Counted from the first letter of the stretch, positions 43,753-52,562 are shown. The stretch: DNA of 60,395 bases from Streptomyces hydrogenans (GCF_014656075.1 NZ_BNBS01000028.1:21259-81653), one strand, 5' to 3'. A program made the numbers and translations. The notes: generated by a model not told the origin, from the letters alone.

Positions 43753-44799
43753 ATGACCGTCACCCTGGCGGACGTGGCCGCCCGCGCCCGGGTCTCCCCC
43801 GCGACCGTCTCCCGCGTCCTCAACGGCAACTACCCGGTGGCCGCCTCGACCCGGGAACGGGTCCTCAAGGCGGTCGAAGAGCTGGACTACGTCCTGAACG
43901 GCCCCGCCAGCTCGCTCGCCGCCGCCACCTCCGACCTGGTCGGAGTGCTGGTCAACGACATCGCCGACCCCTTCTTCGGGATCATGGCGAGCGCCGCGCA
44001 GAGCGCCATCGGCGAGGGCGGCTCGGGCCGGGCGGGCGGCGAGAAACTGGCCGTCGTCTGCAACACCGGGGGCTCCCCCGAGCGCGAGCTGACCTACCTC
44101 ACGCTGCTCCAGCGGCAGCGCGCCGCCGCCGTCATCCTCATGGGCGGCTCACTGGAGGACCCGGAGCACCTGGCCGCGACGGCCGCGAAACTGGCCCGGA
44201 TGGCGGAGGCCGGGACCCGGGTCGTGCTGTGCGGGCGCCCGCCCGTGCCCGGGGACGCGCACACCGCCGCGCTCGTCTTCGACAACCGCGCCGGGGGCCG
44301 CCGGCTCACCGAGCACCTGCTCGGCCTCGGCCACACCCGGATCGGTTACGTCGCGGGCCCCGCCGACCGCACCACCACCCGGCACCGCCTGGAGGGCCAC
44401 CGGGAGGCCCTCGCGGCGGCGGGCGCCACCGAGGGCCCGACCGTGCACGGACCCTACGACCGCGCCGCCGGTCACGCGGCGGTCGCCGAACTCCTCGCCC
44501 GCGACCCGGGGCTCACGGCGATCGTCGCCGCCAACGACACGGTGGCCCTCGGCGTCTGCGCGGCCCTGCGGGAACGGGGCCTGTCGATCCCCGGCGACGT
44601 CTCCGTGGCCGGCTTCGACGACCTCCCCTTCTCGGTCGACGCGGTCCCGGCGCTGACGACCGTACGCCTCCCCCTCCACGACTCCGGCGTCCGCGCCGGG
44701 CGGCTGGCGATGGGCACCGAGGACGCCCCGGCGCACGGCACGGAGACGGTCCCGGGCGAGCTGGTGGTGCGGGATTCGACGGCGGCGCCGCGGGGGTAG
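43753..44799 (+). CDS. LacI family transcriptional regulator
   Basis: A 348-residue repressor. The N-terminal HTH and hinge are canonical (TLADVAARARVSPATVSRVLNGN), followed by a periplasmic-binding-protein-like sensor domain with the typical AVVAANDTVALGV-like segment (TAIVAANDTVALG) and SVAGFDDLPFS. GGAGG lies nine bases before ATG 43753. Perfect LacI-type palindromes upstream and the divergent sugar operon indicate local control. The effector is unknown. Confidence 0.93.
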   Translation: MTVTLADVAARARVSPATVSRVLNGNYPVAASTRERVLKAVEELDYVLNGPASSLAAATSDLVGVLVNDIADPFFGIMASAAQSAIGEGGSGRAGGEKLAVVCNTGGSPERELTYLTLLQRQRAAAVILMGGSLEDPEHLAATAAKLARMAEAGTRVVLCGRPPVPGDAHTAALVFDNRAGGRRLTEHLLGLGHTRIGYVAGPADRTTTRHRLEGHREALAAAGATEGPTVHGPYDRAAGHAAVAELLARDPGLTAIVAANDTVALGVCAALRERGLSIPGDVSVAGFDDLPFSVDAVPALTTVRLPLHDSGVRAGRLAMGTEDAPAHGTETVPGELVVRDSTAAPRG

Positions 44800-44840
44800 G
44801 GCGCGGCTATCGTTGTGAGCGACGACACACGGAGGATCTC

Positions 44841-45407
44841 GTGACGACCATACTGATGGACACGTCCAGCGCCTGGGACGTCCTGGAGGACGCCAACCTG
44901 CCCGAAGGTTTTCGCGTAGAGATCACGGACGGAAAGATCATCATGACGCCTCAGGGCGAGCAGCAGTGGAAGGTGATCCTTCGGGCCGCCCCCCAGATCG
45001 AGCAGCAGCTCGCCGGACACGGCGACATCCTCTCGGACGTCATGATCGACTTCCCGTCCAGCCTCTGGGGCTACGCCCCCGACCTGGCGATCATCGCCCC
45101 CGGTTCCGAGCGGAACAAGCGTGGCCGCTTCGAGTGGCACAGCCTCGAGGCCGTCCTGGAGATCATCTCGCTCAGCACCCGGGACAACGACTTCGAGAAG
45201 AAGCTCCGGATGCACGCGGAGTGCGCGATCCCGCTCTACGTGATCATCGACCCCTCCGGCAACTCCTGCGTCATCCACAGCAACCCCACCCGCACCGGCG
45301 TCTACACCGATCAGGAGAAGATCCCCTTCGGGGAAGACCTGGTCCTCCCCCTCGAAGGCCGCGAGATCGTCGTGAAGACCGACGGGTTCCCGCGCTCCGA
45401 AGGCTGA
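44841..45407 (+). CDS. Uma2 family (DUF820) PD-(D/E)XK nuclease-fold protein
   Basis: A 188-residue member of the Uma2 family. The restriction-endonuclease-like core is visible: the Glu in FRVEITDGKIIM, APDLAII (Asp), VLEIIS (Glu) and FEKKLRMHAE (Lys), then IPLYVIIDP in place of the usual VPEYWLVDP. It starts at GTG 44841 after GGAGG. Streptomyces carry many copies, often isolated, and their role is unresolved. It converges directly on the kinase gene one base away. Confidence 0.9.
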   Translation: MTTILMDTSSAWDVLEDANLPEGFRVEITDGKIIMTPQGEQQWKVILRAAPQIEQQLAGHGDILSDVMIDFPSSLWGYAPDLAIIAPGSERNKRGRFEWHSLEAVLEIISLSTRDNDFEKKLRMHAECAIPLYVIIDPSGNSCVIHSNPTRTGVYTDQEKIPFGEDLVLPLEGREIVVKTDGFPRSEG

Positions 45408-45408
45408 T

Positions 45409-45969
45409 TCACCCGGCGGTCAGGCCCGTGGCCGCGAGGACCGCGTCGACGGTCTCGTCGACGGTCTGGTCGGCGTTGTCGATCCAGAGGGCCTGGTCGG
45501 AGAGTTCGGCGCGCATGGCCTCGTCCAGGAAGGCCCAGTTGGTGGTGAGGCGCTTGTGGCGGGCGTTGTTGCGCTCCCACGCCTTGTCCGGGCCGGGGGC
45601 GAGGATCACCACGTGGAGGGGGACGGACGTCAGCTGCGCCCGATAGAAGTCCAGGTGGGAGCGGCGGACCACGACGTCGTCCATGACCGGGAGGAAGCCG
45701 GCGGCGGCGAAACTGCCCGCGAGCAGGCAGGCGTTGCGGGCGCGCAGCAGGATCTGGCGGTCCGCCTCCGGGTCGCCGTCCGGGGTCGGCCAGTGGCCGC
45801 CGCTGACGATCAGCTCCTGGAGGTGGTCGACCTCGACGTGCGCGGCGCGGGTGAAGCGGGCCGCGAGGGCGGCCGAGACGGTCGACTTGCCGCTGCCGGG
45901 GATGCCGGCCAGGAGCAGGGCGCCGGGCGCCGGGACGGGGGCGTCGACGGTCACGTTCTCGAAGGTCAT
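45409..45969 (-). CDS. small P-loop NTPase/kinase (AAA_33, CPT-like)
   Basis: A 186-residue P-loop protein with Walker A GIPGSGKST (residues about 22-30) and the layout of chloramphenicol-phosphotransferase-like or AAA_33 kinases, with a DxH pair in VEVDHLQELI as possible catalytic and base-binding residues. Substrate unknown. Its ATG at 45969 forms a 4-base ATGA overlap with the out-of-frame extension of the EamA transporter gene, discussed under findings. Confidence 0.8.
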   Translation of the reverse strand: MTFENVTVDAPVPAPGALLLAGIPGSGKSTVSAALAARFTRAAHVEVDHLQELIVSGGHWPTPDGDPEADRQILLRARNACLLAGSFAAAGFLPVMDDVVVRRSHLDFYRAQLTSVPLHVVILAPGPDKAWERNNARHKRLTTNWAFLDEAMRAELSDQALWIDNADQTVDETVDAVLAATGLTAG

Positions 45970-46102
45970 GCGGGCCTTTCCTCGCCGGTGGGACCCCCGG
46001 ACGATACGGGGACGGGGACCTCCCGCACCAGGGGTTTCGGGGCCCGCGCGGTCCGCCCCGCGTCCGCCGGTGCCGTCGCGCCGGTCGCGTCCGCCGAGTC
46101 CG

Positions 46103-47095
46103 TCACGTCCGCCGGGCCGTCGGAGCCGTCGGAGCCGTCGGAGCCGTCGGGACGAGCGGGGCCGTCACGTCCGTCACGTCCGCCGTGTCCGCCACGCCCT
46201 CCGGGGTCTCCGGGGTCTCCAGGGTCTCCAGGGCCTTCGGGGTCTTCGGGGCGAGCGAGGTCAGGGCCACTCCGCCGACCAGGAGGGCGGCCGCCGCCCA
46301 GCGCAGCGGGGTCACCCCCTCGCCCAGGAAGAGCGCGGCCGAGGACATGCCGAAGACGGGGACGAGGAGCGAGAAGGGGGCGACGGAGGAGGCGGGGTGC
46401 CGGCGGAGCAGCCAGCCCCAGGCGCCGAAGCCGAAGACGGTGGTGACCCAGGCGACGTAGAGGATGACGCCGACGCCGGTCCAGTCGAGGGCGCGCAGCG
46501 CGGCCAGGTCGCGCTCGGGCCCCTCCAGGAGGAGGGAGAGGGCGAGCAGCGGCAGGACGGGCACGGTGCTGACCCAGACCATCCAGTTGAGCGGGTCGGG
46601 CGGGGCGGCCCGGCGGGTGAGGACGTTGGAGACGCCCCAGCAGGCGGCGGCCGCGACGACCAGGACGAAGCCGGTGACGGGCCCGGAGGTGCCCTCGTCG
46701 ACGGCGGCGACGCCGATGCCCGCGAGGGCGACGCCCATGCCGAGGACGGTGAGCCGACCGGGGCGTTCGCCGAGCGCGGCGAAGGCGAAGAGGGCGGTGA
46801 AGACGGCCTGCACCTGGAGCACCAGGGAGGAGAGTCCGGCGGGGGCGCCGACGTCCATGCCGGTGAAGAGCAGGCCGAACTTGGCGACGCCCAGGGCGAG
46901 TCCGACGGCGACGATCCACTTCCAGGCGACCTTGGGCCGGCCGACGAGGAAGACGGCGGGGAGGGCGGCCACGAGGAAGCGGAGGGCGGAGAAGAGCAGC
47001 GGCGGGAAGTGGTCGAGGCCGATCTCGATGACGACGAAGTTGACGCCCCAGAGGGCGGCGACGAGCGCGGCGAGGGCGATGTGTGCGGGACGCAT
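46103..47095 (-). CDS. EamA/DMT family transporter with repetitive C-terminal tail
   Basis: A 330-residue, ten-helix drug/metabolite transporter made of two EamA repeats; the first begins LAALVAALWGVNFVVIEIGL and the second AAAACWGVSNVLTRRA. It probably exports small metabolites. The last 55 residues are low-complexity (ALETLETPETPE and repeated APT), encoded by 9-base tandem repeats, and are not part of the family. It is divergent from a LysR gene that may regulate it. Confidence 0.88.
   Translation of the reverse strand: MRPAHIALAALVAALWGVNFVVIEIGLDHFPPLLFSALRFLVAALPAVFLVGRPKVAWKWIVAVGLALGVAKFGLLFTGMDVGAPAGLSSLVLQVQAVFTALFAFAALGERPGRLTVLGMGVALAGIGVAAVDEGTSGPVTGFVLVVAAAACWGVSNVLTRRAAPPDPLNWMVWVSTVPVLPLLALSLLLEGPERDLAALRALDWTGVGVILYVAWVTTVFGFGAWGWLLRRHPASSVAPFSLLVPVFGMSSAALFLGEGVTPLRWAAAALLVGGVALTSLAPKTPKALETLETPETPEGVADTADVTDVTAPLVPTAPTAPTAPTARRT
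46105..46260. repeat. short tandem repeats in the EamA gene tail
   Basis: Two arrays are present. Around 46123-46155 the 9-base unit GAGCCGTCG repeats about four times. Around 46198-46250 a 9-base unit of type GGGGTCTCC/AGGGTCTCC repeats about five times with drift. Both lie in the 3' part of the transporter gene and encode TAP and ETP/ETL repeats. Such repeats are prone to slippage. Confidence 0.75.
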
Positions 47096-47122
47096 GGAGC
47101 GAGCATGGCCGCCGCCGACCGT

Positions 47123-47168
47123 GTAGCACCAGCACAGGTGTCTTCATGGTTGGATGAAGCACTGCTAC
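47123..47168. promoter_or_regulatory. inverted repeats between EamA and LysR genes
   Basis: The 99-base divergent gap holds GTAGCA/TGCTAC (47123-47128 with 47163-47168) and, inside it, CTTCAT-6-ATGAAG (47142-47147 with 47154-47159). The latter has the T-N11-A character of LysR binding sites. Position between the regulator and transporter fits autoregulation plus target control. Confidence 0.5.
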
Positions 47169-47194
47169 ATCCAGGACGCCCGTCGGAGGTTCCC

Positions 47195-48106
47195 GTGCTC
47201 GATCTCGGCCGGCTGCGCGCCCTGCACGCCGTCTCCGTCCACGGCAGCGTGGGCGCCGCCGCGACGGCCCTCGGCTACACCCCGTCGGCGGTCTCGCAGC
47301 AGATCGCGAAGCTGGAGCGGGAGACCCGCACGACGCTGCTCGAACGGAGCGGGCGGGGCGTCCGGCTCACCGACGAGGCCCGTCAGCTCGCGGGCACCGC
47401 CCGGCAGTTGCTGGCGCTGGTGGAGGAGGCGGAGGTGCGTCTGGAGGAGCGGCGCGGGCTGCCCGCCGGGCGCCTGTCGATCGGCTGCTTCCCGAGCGCG
47501 GCGCGCGGTCTGATGCCCCGGGTGCTCGCGGACCTGGCGGTGCGCCATCCGGGCCTGGACGCCCGGCTGACCGAGGTGGACCCGCACCTGTCGGTGGACC
47601 TGGTGGCGCGCGGGGTGCTCGACCTGGCGGTGGCGCACGACTGGGACATCGCGCCGCTGCCCGCGCCGCCCGGGGTGGAGCAGGCGGTGATCGGTGACGA
47701 CGGCTGCGACGTCCTGGTCCACCGGGGGCACCCGCTGGCGGCGCGGCGGTCGGTGCGGCGGGAGGAGCTGGCGGACGAGCGCTGGATCTCGCAGCCGCCG
47801 GGGACGGTGTGCCACGACTGGCTGGAGCGGACGCTGCGGGCGACCGGCGTGGAGCCCCGGATCGTGCATCAGGCGGAGGAGAACCACACGCAGGTGGCGC
47901 TGGTGGCGGCCGGTCTCGGCATCGCGCTGGTGCCCCGGCTGGGGCGCGGCGGGCTGCCGCCGGAGGTGGCGCCGCTGCGGCTCGACCCGGCGCCGACGCG
48001 GCGGCTGCACGCGCTGTGGCGGGCGGGGGCGGCGCGGCGTCCGGCGATCCGGGAGACGGTCCGTACGCTCCAGGAGCTGTGGCCGTCGATCGCGGCGGCG
48101 GCCTGA
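47195..48106 (+). CDS. LysR family transcriptional regulator
   Basis: A 303-residue LysR-type regulator. The N-terminal HTH is LRALHAVSVHGSVGAAATALGYTPSAVSQQIAKLE-like (residues about 5-40), followed by the substrate-binding domain with GLGIALVPRLG. It starts at GTG 47195 after CGGAGG. It is divergent from the EamA transporter gene, its likely target. Confidence 0.92.
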   Translation: MLDLGRLRALHAVSVHGSVGAAATALGYTPSAVSQQIAKLERETRTTLLERSGRGVRLTDEARQLAGTARQLLALVEEAEVRLEERRGLPAGRLSIGCFPSAARGLMPRVLADLAVRHPGLDARLTEVDPHLSVDLVARGVLDLAVAHDWDIAPLPAPPGVEQAVIGDDGCDVLVHRGHPLAARRSVRREELADERWISQPPGTVCHDWLERTLRATGVEPRIVHQAEENHTQVALVAAGLGIALVPRLGRGGLPPEVAPLRLDPAPTRRLHALWRAGAARRPAIRETVRTLQELWPSIAAAA

Positions 48107-48148
48107 ACCGGGACGGACCTCACTTCTCGGCGATTCGTGCGGGAGTCC

Positions 48149-48178
48149 TTGACCTGACAGTTACTTTCAGACTATCCG
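48149..48178 (+). promoter_or_regulatory. probable promoter of the GH3 gene
   Basis: TTGACC (48149-48154) and TATCCG (48173-48178) are separated by 18 bases, with the GTG start 50 bases further on. CTTTCA occurs twice around it (48164-48169 and 48195-48200), which may be regulator half-sites. Confidence 0.4.
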
Positions 48179-48227
48179 TTCACCTTGGAAGTTTCTTTCA
48201 CCCCTTGTTCGGCCGGAAGGAGCACCA

Positions 48228-50045
48228 GTGCCCCACCCCAACCGACGCACCCTGCTCGCCGTCACCGCCGCCGCTGCCGCCGCCTCCGTCACCGGGGCCG
48301 TCGCCCCCGCCGCCCACGCCACCGACGCCCGCACCGAGGAGCGGCTCCGCCGGCTCGTCGGCCGGATGTCGCTGGAGGAGAAGGTCGGCCAGCTCTTCGT
48401 GACGCGGGTGTACGGCCATTCGGCCACCGCCCCCGACCAGGCCGACGTGGACGCCAACCTCCGGGAGATCGGCGTGCGCACCGCCGCCGAACTGGTCGAG
48501 CGCTACCACGTCGGCGGGATCATCTACTTCGCCTGGGCCCACAACACCCGTGACCCGCACCAGATCGCCGAGCTGTCCAACGGCATCCAGGCCGCCGCGC
48601 TGGCCGCCCGCACGCCGGTCCCCGTGCTGATCTCCACCGACCAGGAGCACGGCATCGTCTGCCGGGTCGGCGAGCCCGCCACCCTGCTGCCGGGCGCGAT
48701 GGCGCTCGGCGCGGGCGGCTCCCCCGCCGACACCCGCAAGGCGGCCCGGATCGCGGGCGCCGAGCTGGCCGCGCTGGGCATCCGGCAGAACTACGCCCCG
48801 GTCGCCGACGTCAACGTCAATCCCGGCAACCCGGTCATCGGCGTCCGCTCCCTCGGCTCCGACCCCGCCGCGGTCTCCCATCTCGTCACCGCCCAGATCC
48901 GCGGCTACCAGGGCGCCGGCGTCGCCGCCACGGCCAAGCACTTCCCGGGCCACGGCGACACCGCCGTGGACAGCCACTACGGCCTGCCGGTCATCACCCA
49001 CACCCGCGCGCAGTGGTCCGAGCTCGACGCCCCGCCGTTCCGGGCCGCGATCGCCGCCGGCATCGACGCGATCATGACCGCGCACCTCGTCGTCCCGGCG
49101 CTCGACCCCTCCGAGGACCCGGCGACGCTCTCGTACCCCATCCTCACCGGGGTGCTGCGGGAACAGCTGGGCTACGACGGGGTGGTGGTGACCGACGCCC
49201 TCGACATGCAGGGCGTCCGCACCAAGTACGGCGACGACCGGGTGCCGGTGCTCGCCCTCAGGGCGGGCGTGGACCAGCTGCTCAACCCGCCGAGGCTCGA
49301 CGTCGCCTGGAACGCGGTGCTCGGGGCGGTACGGAGCGGGGAGCTGACCGAGGAGCGGATCGACACCTCGGTGCTGCGGATCCTGCGGCTCAAGGCGCGC
49401 CGGGGCCTGTTCGCCGAGCCGTGCACGACCCGGGAGGCGGTGGACGCCACCGTCGGCACCGCCCGGCACCTCGCCGAGGCCGACCGGATCGCGGAGCGGA
49501 CCACCACCCTGCTGGTCAACGAGGACGGCTTCCTGCCGCTGAGCCCGGCCTCGCACGGCAGGGTCCTGGTCGTCGGCGCCGACCCCGCCTCCCCGTCCGG
49601 CACCACGGGTCCGCCGACGGTCACCCTGGCGGGGGCGCTGCGGGAGCTGGGCTTCACGGCGACGGCGCTGTCCACCGGGATCACCCCGACGGCGGCCCGG
49701 ATCGACGAGGCGGTGGCCGCCGCCGAGGGGCAGGACGTCGTCGTGGTGGGCACGTACAACCTCACCGCGACCAGTCCGCAGCGCACGCTGGTGGCCCGCC
49801 TGGTGGCGACCGGGGTGCCGGTGGTGACGGTCGCGATCCGCAATCCGTACGACGTCGCCCGGACCGCCGGGCAGCGGGCGACGCTCGCCGCCTACTCCTG
49901 GACCGACGTCGAACTCCGCGCCGCGGTACGGGTGCTGGCGGGGCGGGCGAAGCCGCGCGGGCGGCTCCCGGTGCCGGTGCGCAGCGCCGAGGACCCGGCG
50001 GTGACGCTCTACCCGGTCGGCTTCGGGCTGTCGTACGACCGCTGA
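48228..50045 (+). CDS. exported glycoside hydrolase family 3 (beta-N-acetylhexosaminidase-like)
   Basis: A 605-residue enzyme with an N-terminal twin-arginine signal (NRRTLLAVTAAAAAAS, Ala-rich to residue about 31). The GH3 catalytic domain has KHFPGHGDTAVDSH, where the His-containing loop is typical of NagZ-type hexosaminidases that use an Asp-His dyad, and the nucleophile Asp in TDALDMQGV. A C-terminal GH3 domain follows (about 420-600). It probably removes N-acetylglucosamine from wall or chitin fragments outside the cell. GTG 48228 follows GGAAGGAG. Confidence 0.92.
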   Translation: MPHPNRRTLLAVTAAAAAASVTGAVAPAAHATDARTEERLRRLVGRMSLEEKVGQLFVTRVYGHSATAPDQADVDANLREIGVRTAAELVERYHVGGIIYFAWAHNTRDPHQIAELSNGIQAAALAARTPVPVLISTDQEHGIVCRVGEPATLLPGAMALGAGGSPADTRKAARIAGAELAALGIRQNYAPVADVNVNPGNPVIGVRSLGSDPAAVSHLVTAQIRGYQGAGVAATAKHFPGHGDTAVDSHYGLPVITHTRAQWSELDAPPFRAAIAAGIDAIMTAHLVVPALDPSEDPATLSYPILTGVLREQLGYDGVVVTDALDMQGVRTKYGDDRVPVLALRAGVDQLLNPPRLDVAWNAVLGAVRSGELTEERIDTSVLRILRLKARRGLFAEPCTTREAVDATVGTARHLAEADRIAERTTTLLVNEDGFLPLSPASHGRVLVVGADPASPSGTTGPPTVTLAGALRELGFTATALSTGITPTAARIDEAVAAAEGQDVVVVGTYNLTATSPQRTLVARLVATGVPVVTVAIRNPYDVARTAGQRATLAAYSWTDVELRAAVRVLAGRAKPRGRLPVPVRSAEDPAVTLYPVGFGLSYDR

Positions 50046-50052
50046 CGGGGAA

Positions 50053-50080
50053 GGGGGTGCGCCCGGCCGGGCGCACCCCC
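50053..50080. terminator. 28-base perfect palindrome between convergent genes
   Basis: GGGGGTGCGCCCGG is followed directly by its exact complement CCGGGCGCACCCCC. It lies 7 bases past the GH3 stop and 8 bases from the stop of the convergent peptidase gene, so it would end both transcripts. Confidence 0.8.
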
Positions 50081-50088
50081 GGGAGGGG

Positions 50089-51537
50089 CTACGGCCGCAG
50101 GCCGTGCTCCTTCGTCACGTCCTCGTCCACCGGCCGGTCCAGGCGGGCGTCGAAGCGGGCGAGCGGCTGGGCCGCTTCGACGGCGGGGGCGTCGACCCCG
50201 GCCCAGGCGAGGATGCGGGCGGTGGCCTTCTCCCGCTCGGCGTCGACGAGTCCGGCGACGTTGGCGCCGTGGTTGCCGCCGGGCGCGTAGTAGACGTAGC
50301 TGTCCCGGGCGCCCTTGTCGACGCGGAACGGCTCGGCGCCCCACGGGTCGTTCTGGCCGTAGACGAAGAGCATCCGGTGCGCGTTCTTGCGGACCCAGTC
50401 GTCGACGTCCCGCATGACCCACGGCTTGAACGTCATCGGGATCTCGCGGGGCACGAAGTTCGAGGCCGGCTGGTAGCCGTAGCGGCTCAGCCCGGCGAGG
50501 TGCGGCTGCCGGATGCTGGGCGAGCCCAGTTCGGTGGCCGCCTGGTAGTAGTACGGCGTGTAGTACTCCAGGCCCTGGTCGCTGTAGGCGGACCAGCCGG
50601 CGTAGGCGTCGATCGTGTCGTAGACGACGTCGTCGCTCGCGGTCCTCGCCTCCGGGATGGTGTCGCAGACGTCCTCGCCGTAGTACTGCCAGAAGCCCCA
50701 GACGAAGTCGAGGACGGTCGCCTCCCACGCCTTGTCGAGCGAGCCGACGGTGTTGAAGGTGGCGCCCTCGGCGGCGGCCCAGGTCTTGAACTTCTCCTGG
50801 AGCGGGCCGCGGCGGAGCAGGGCCTCGCGCTGGAGGGAGTTCAGGCGGTCGCGGCACTCCTTGGTGCCGACGTTCGCGAAGAACCGGTCGTAGGCCGAGT
50901 CCTCCTTGTTGACCACGTCGTTGGGGGCCACGTAGGCGACGACGCCGTCCATGTCGCGCGGGTAGAAGCGCTCGTAGTAGGTGGCGGTCATGCCGCCCTT
51001 GGAGCCGCCGGTGGAGAGCCAGTTCTCGCCGTAGACCTTCTTCAGCGCGGTGAAGATGCGGTGCTGGTCGCTGGCGGCCTGCCAGATGTCGAGCTTGGAC
51101 CAGTCGGCGGGCGCCGGGCGGGACGGCGTGAAGAAGCGGTACTCCATGGAGATCTGGTTGCCGTCCACGATCCGGGTCGGCTCCGCCCGGCTCGGGGTGG
51201 TGCTCAGGCCGTAGCCGCTGGTGCGGAAGACCGTGGGGCGGTCGGTGCCCTTGTGGAGCACCGAGATCCGCTGCTGGAACGTTCCGGCCCAGGGCCGCTT
51301 GTGGTCGATCGGCTGCTCGTAGTTGAGGACGAAGAAGCGGTAGCCGGCGTACGGCTTCTCCTCGATCAGGCTCATCCCCGGGATCGCCAGGAGGCGGTCC
51401 TTGATGTCCGAGCCCTGCGTCTCCGCGACGGTGCTGACGGACTCCGTGTCCGCGGCGGTGGCGGTGGCCACGCCGGTGGAGCCCACGGTGCCTATGAGCA
51501 CCGAAAGCGACAGCATCAGTCTCAGCGACTTACGCAT
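50089..51537 (-). CDS. secreted tripeptidyl aminopeptidase, S37 family
   Basis: A 482-residue exported serine peptidase of the PS-10/S37 family known from Streptomyces. A Sec signal peptide ends near residue 29 (TGVATATAA). The catalytic triad is suggested by LSTGGSKGGMTATYYERFYP (Ser), FVYGQNDPWGAEPF (Asp) and YAPGGNHGAN (His). Such enzymes trim tripeptides from proteins outside the cell, often from the propeptide of transglutaminase or protease inhibitors. ATG 51537 has GGGAGGG upstream. Confidence 0.92.
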   Translation of the reverse strand: MRKSLRLMLSLSVLIGTVGSTGVATATAADTESVSTVAETQGSDIKDRLLAIPGMSLIEEKPYAGYRFFVLNYEQPIDHKRPWAGTFQQRISVLHKGTDRPTVFRTSGYGLSTTPSRAEPTRIVDGNQISMEYRFFTPSRPAPADWSKLDIWQAASDQHRIFTALKKVYGENWLSTGGSKGGMTATYYERFYPRDMDGVVAYVAPNDVVNKEDSAYDRFFANVGTKECRDRLNSLQREALLRRGPLQEKFKTWAAAEGATFNTVGSLDKAWEATVLDFVWGFWQYYGEDVCDTIPEARTASDDVVYDTIDAYAGWSAYSDQGLEYYTPYYYQAATELGSPSIRQPHLAGLSRYGYQPASNFVPREIPMTFKPWVMRDVDDWVRKNAHRMLFVYGQNDPWGAEPFRVDKGARDSYVYYAPGGNHGANVAGLVDAEREKATARILAWAGVDAPAVEAAQPLARFDARLDRPVDEDVTKEHGLRP

Positions 51538-51623
51538 GCACCCTCCCATGATTCACAACGGTGCCGTGAACCTAGCGGGGTGAACGTCCGGGCCGCCAGA
51601 CCCGGTTGGGTCTTACCTCTGCA

Positions 51624-52103
51624 TCAGCACAGGATCCAGCCGGTGGCGGTGGAGCGGCCGGAGACGGTCGCGGTGGCGCGGACGCACCGGTTGAGCGCGT
51701 GCACGGTCACCGGTCCGGCCTGCCGGCCCGAGCGTCCGCTCACCACGGCGGCCCGGCCGCCGCGCGGCTGGAGGGTGACCTTCATGGGCCGCGGCGCGCC
51801 GGGCCGCTTGGCGAGGACCAGGGCGCAGGCGTAGTGGCGGGTCCGGTAGAGGCGCAGCTCGCCGGTGGCGAAGGCGACCGTGCGGGCGGGCCGCCCCTGG
51901 CAGACGGAGGCGGCGTCGGCGGTGCCCGCGCCGGGCCCGGCCAGGGTCAGCAGCCCGGCCGCGAGGCCGAGGAAGAGGGCGTACGCGACGGGGTGCACGC
52001 GCGCGCGTGGCAGGGCCCGGCGGAGGTACCCGCGCGGGCGGGCGCGACGGACGTCCGCGCGCGGGCGCCCCGCGATCGCCGGGACCGCGGTGCCTCCGGA
52101 CAT
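51624..52103 (-). CDS. small exported four-cysteine protein of unknown function
   Basis: A 159-residue protein with an Arg-rich N-terminal 35 residues, a hydrophobic export segment (VAYALFLGLAAGLLTLA) ending near TADAAS, and a mature part of about 95 residues with four cysteines (SVCQG, YACAL, NRCVRA, GWILC), enough for two disulfides. The C-terminus is the last Cys. GGAGGAG precedes the ATG at 52103. I do not recognise the family. It could be a secreted stress or inhibitor-like protein; function not assigned. Confidence 0.6.
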   Translation of the reverse strand: MSGGTAVPAIAGRPRADVRRARPRGYLRRALPRARVHPVAYALFLGLAAGLLTLAGPGAGTADAASVCQGRPARTVAFATGELRLYRTRHYACALVLAKRPGAPRPMKVTLQPRGGRAAVVSGRSGRQAGPVTVHALNRCVRATATVSGRSTATGWILC

Positions 52104-52184
52104 GGTGCTCCTCCCCCGCTCTCCTCGTGGCCGTACACGTTTACGACGTCCGGGACGCCCGTACGGTTGCCCCGGCGGGACGGG

Positions 52185-52562
52185 TCAGCCGGCGAAGTAC
52201 GCCATGACGAGGGCGAGGAAGAGCAGCTCGGCGCCGATCAGCGTCCACAGGGCGGCCCAGCGGGCGCGGGTGGGCGGGGCGCCGTACGGCACGGTGAGGG
52301 CCCGCAGCCAGGCGCCGCCCGCGACGACCAGGGTGACCGCGTAGAGCCAGCCGGGCACCTCCCCGCAGGTGCCCCGCATCACGCACGCCGTGCCGCTCTC
52401 GGAGGCCAGGGCCAGCACCACGCCGAGCAGGATCGCGGGGAGGAACAGCAGCCCCGCCCAGAGCGCGCTGCGGCGCAGCAGCCGGACCGCCCGGTCGTGG
52501 GCGGGGGCGTCGGGCGCGGCGGCGGTGTCGGGGGCGGCGGGGGCGTCGGGGACGTCGTGCAT
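52185..52562 (-). CDS. small membrane protein of unknown function
   Basis: A 125-residue protein with an Ala/Pro/Asp-rich N-terminus and three predicted helices (about 33-52, 72-88 and 101-122). Two cysteines lie in the first extracytoplasmic loop (TACVMRGTCGEVPGW), which could form a disulfide. It begins 49 bases downstream of the fused ABC exporter gene on the same strand and may be co-transcribed with it. Family not recognised. Confidence 0.6.
   Translation of the reverse strand: MHDVPDAPAAPDTAAAPDAPAHDRAVRLLRRSALWAGLLFLPAILLGVVLALASESGTACVMRGTCGEVPGWLYAVTLVVAGGAWLRALTVPYGAPPTRARWAALWTLIGAELLFLALVMAYFAG

Noticed and set aside
44841..45969. Uma2 protein and P-loop kinase as a toxin-antitoxin or defence pair
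   Set aside because: They are convergent, not co-transcribed, and both are common as isolated genes in Streptomyces; nothing links them functionally.
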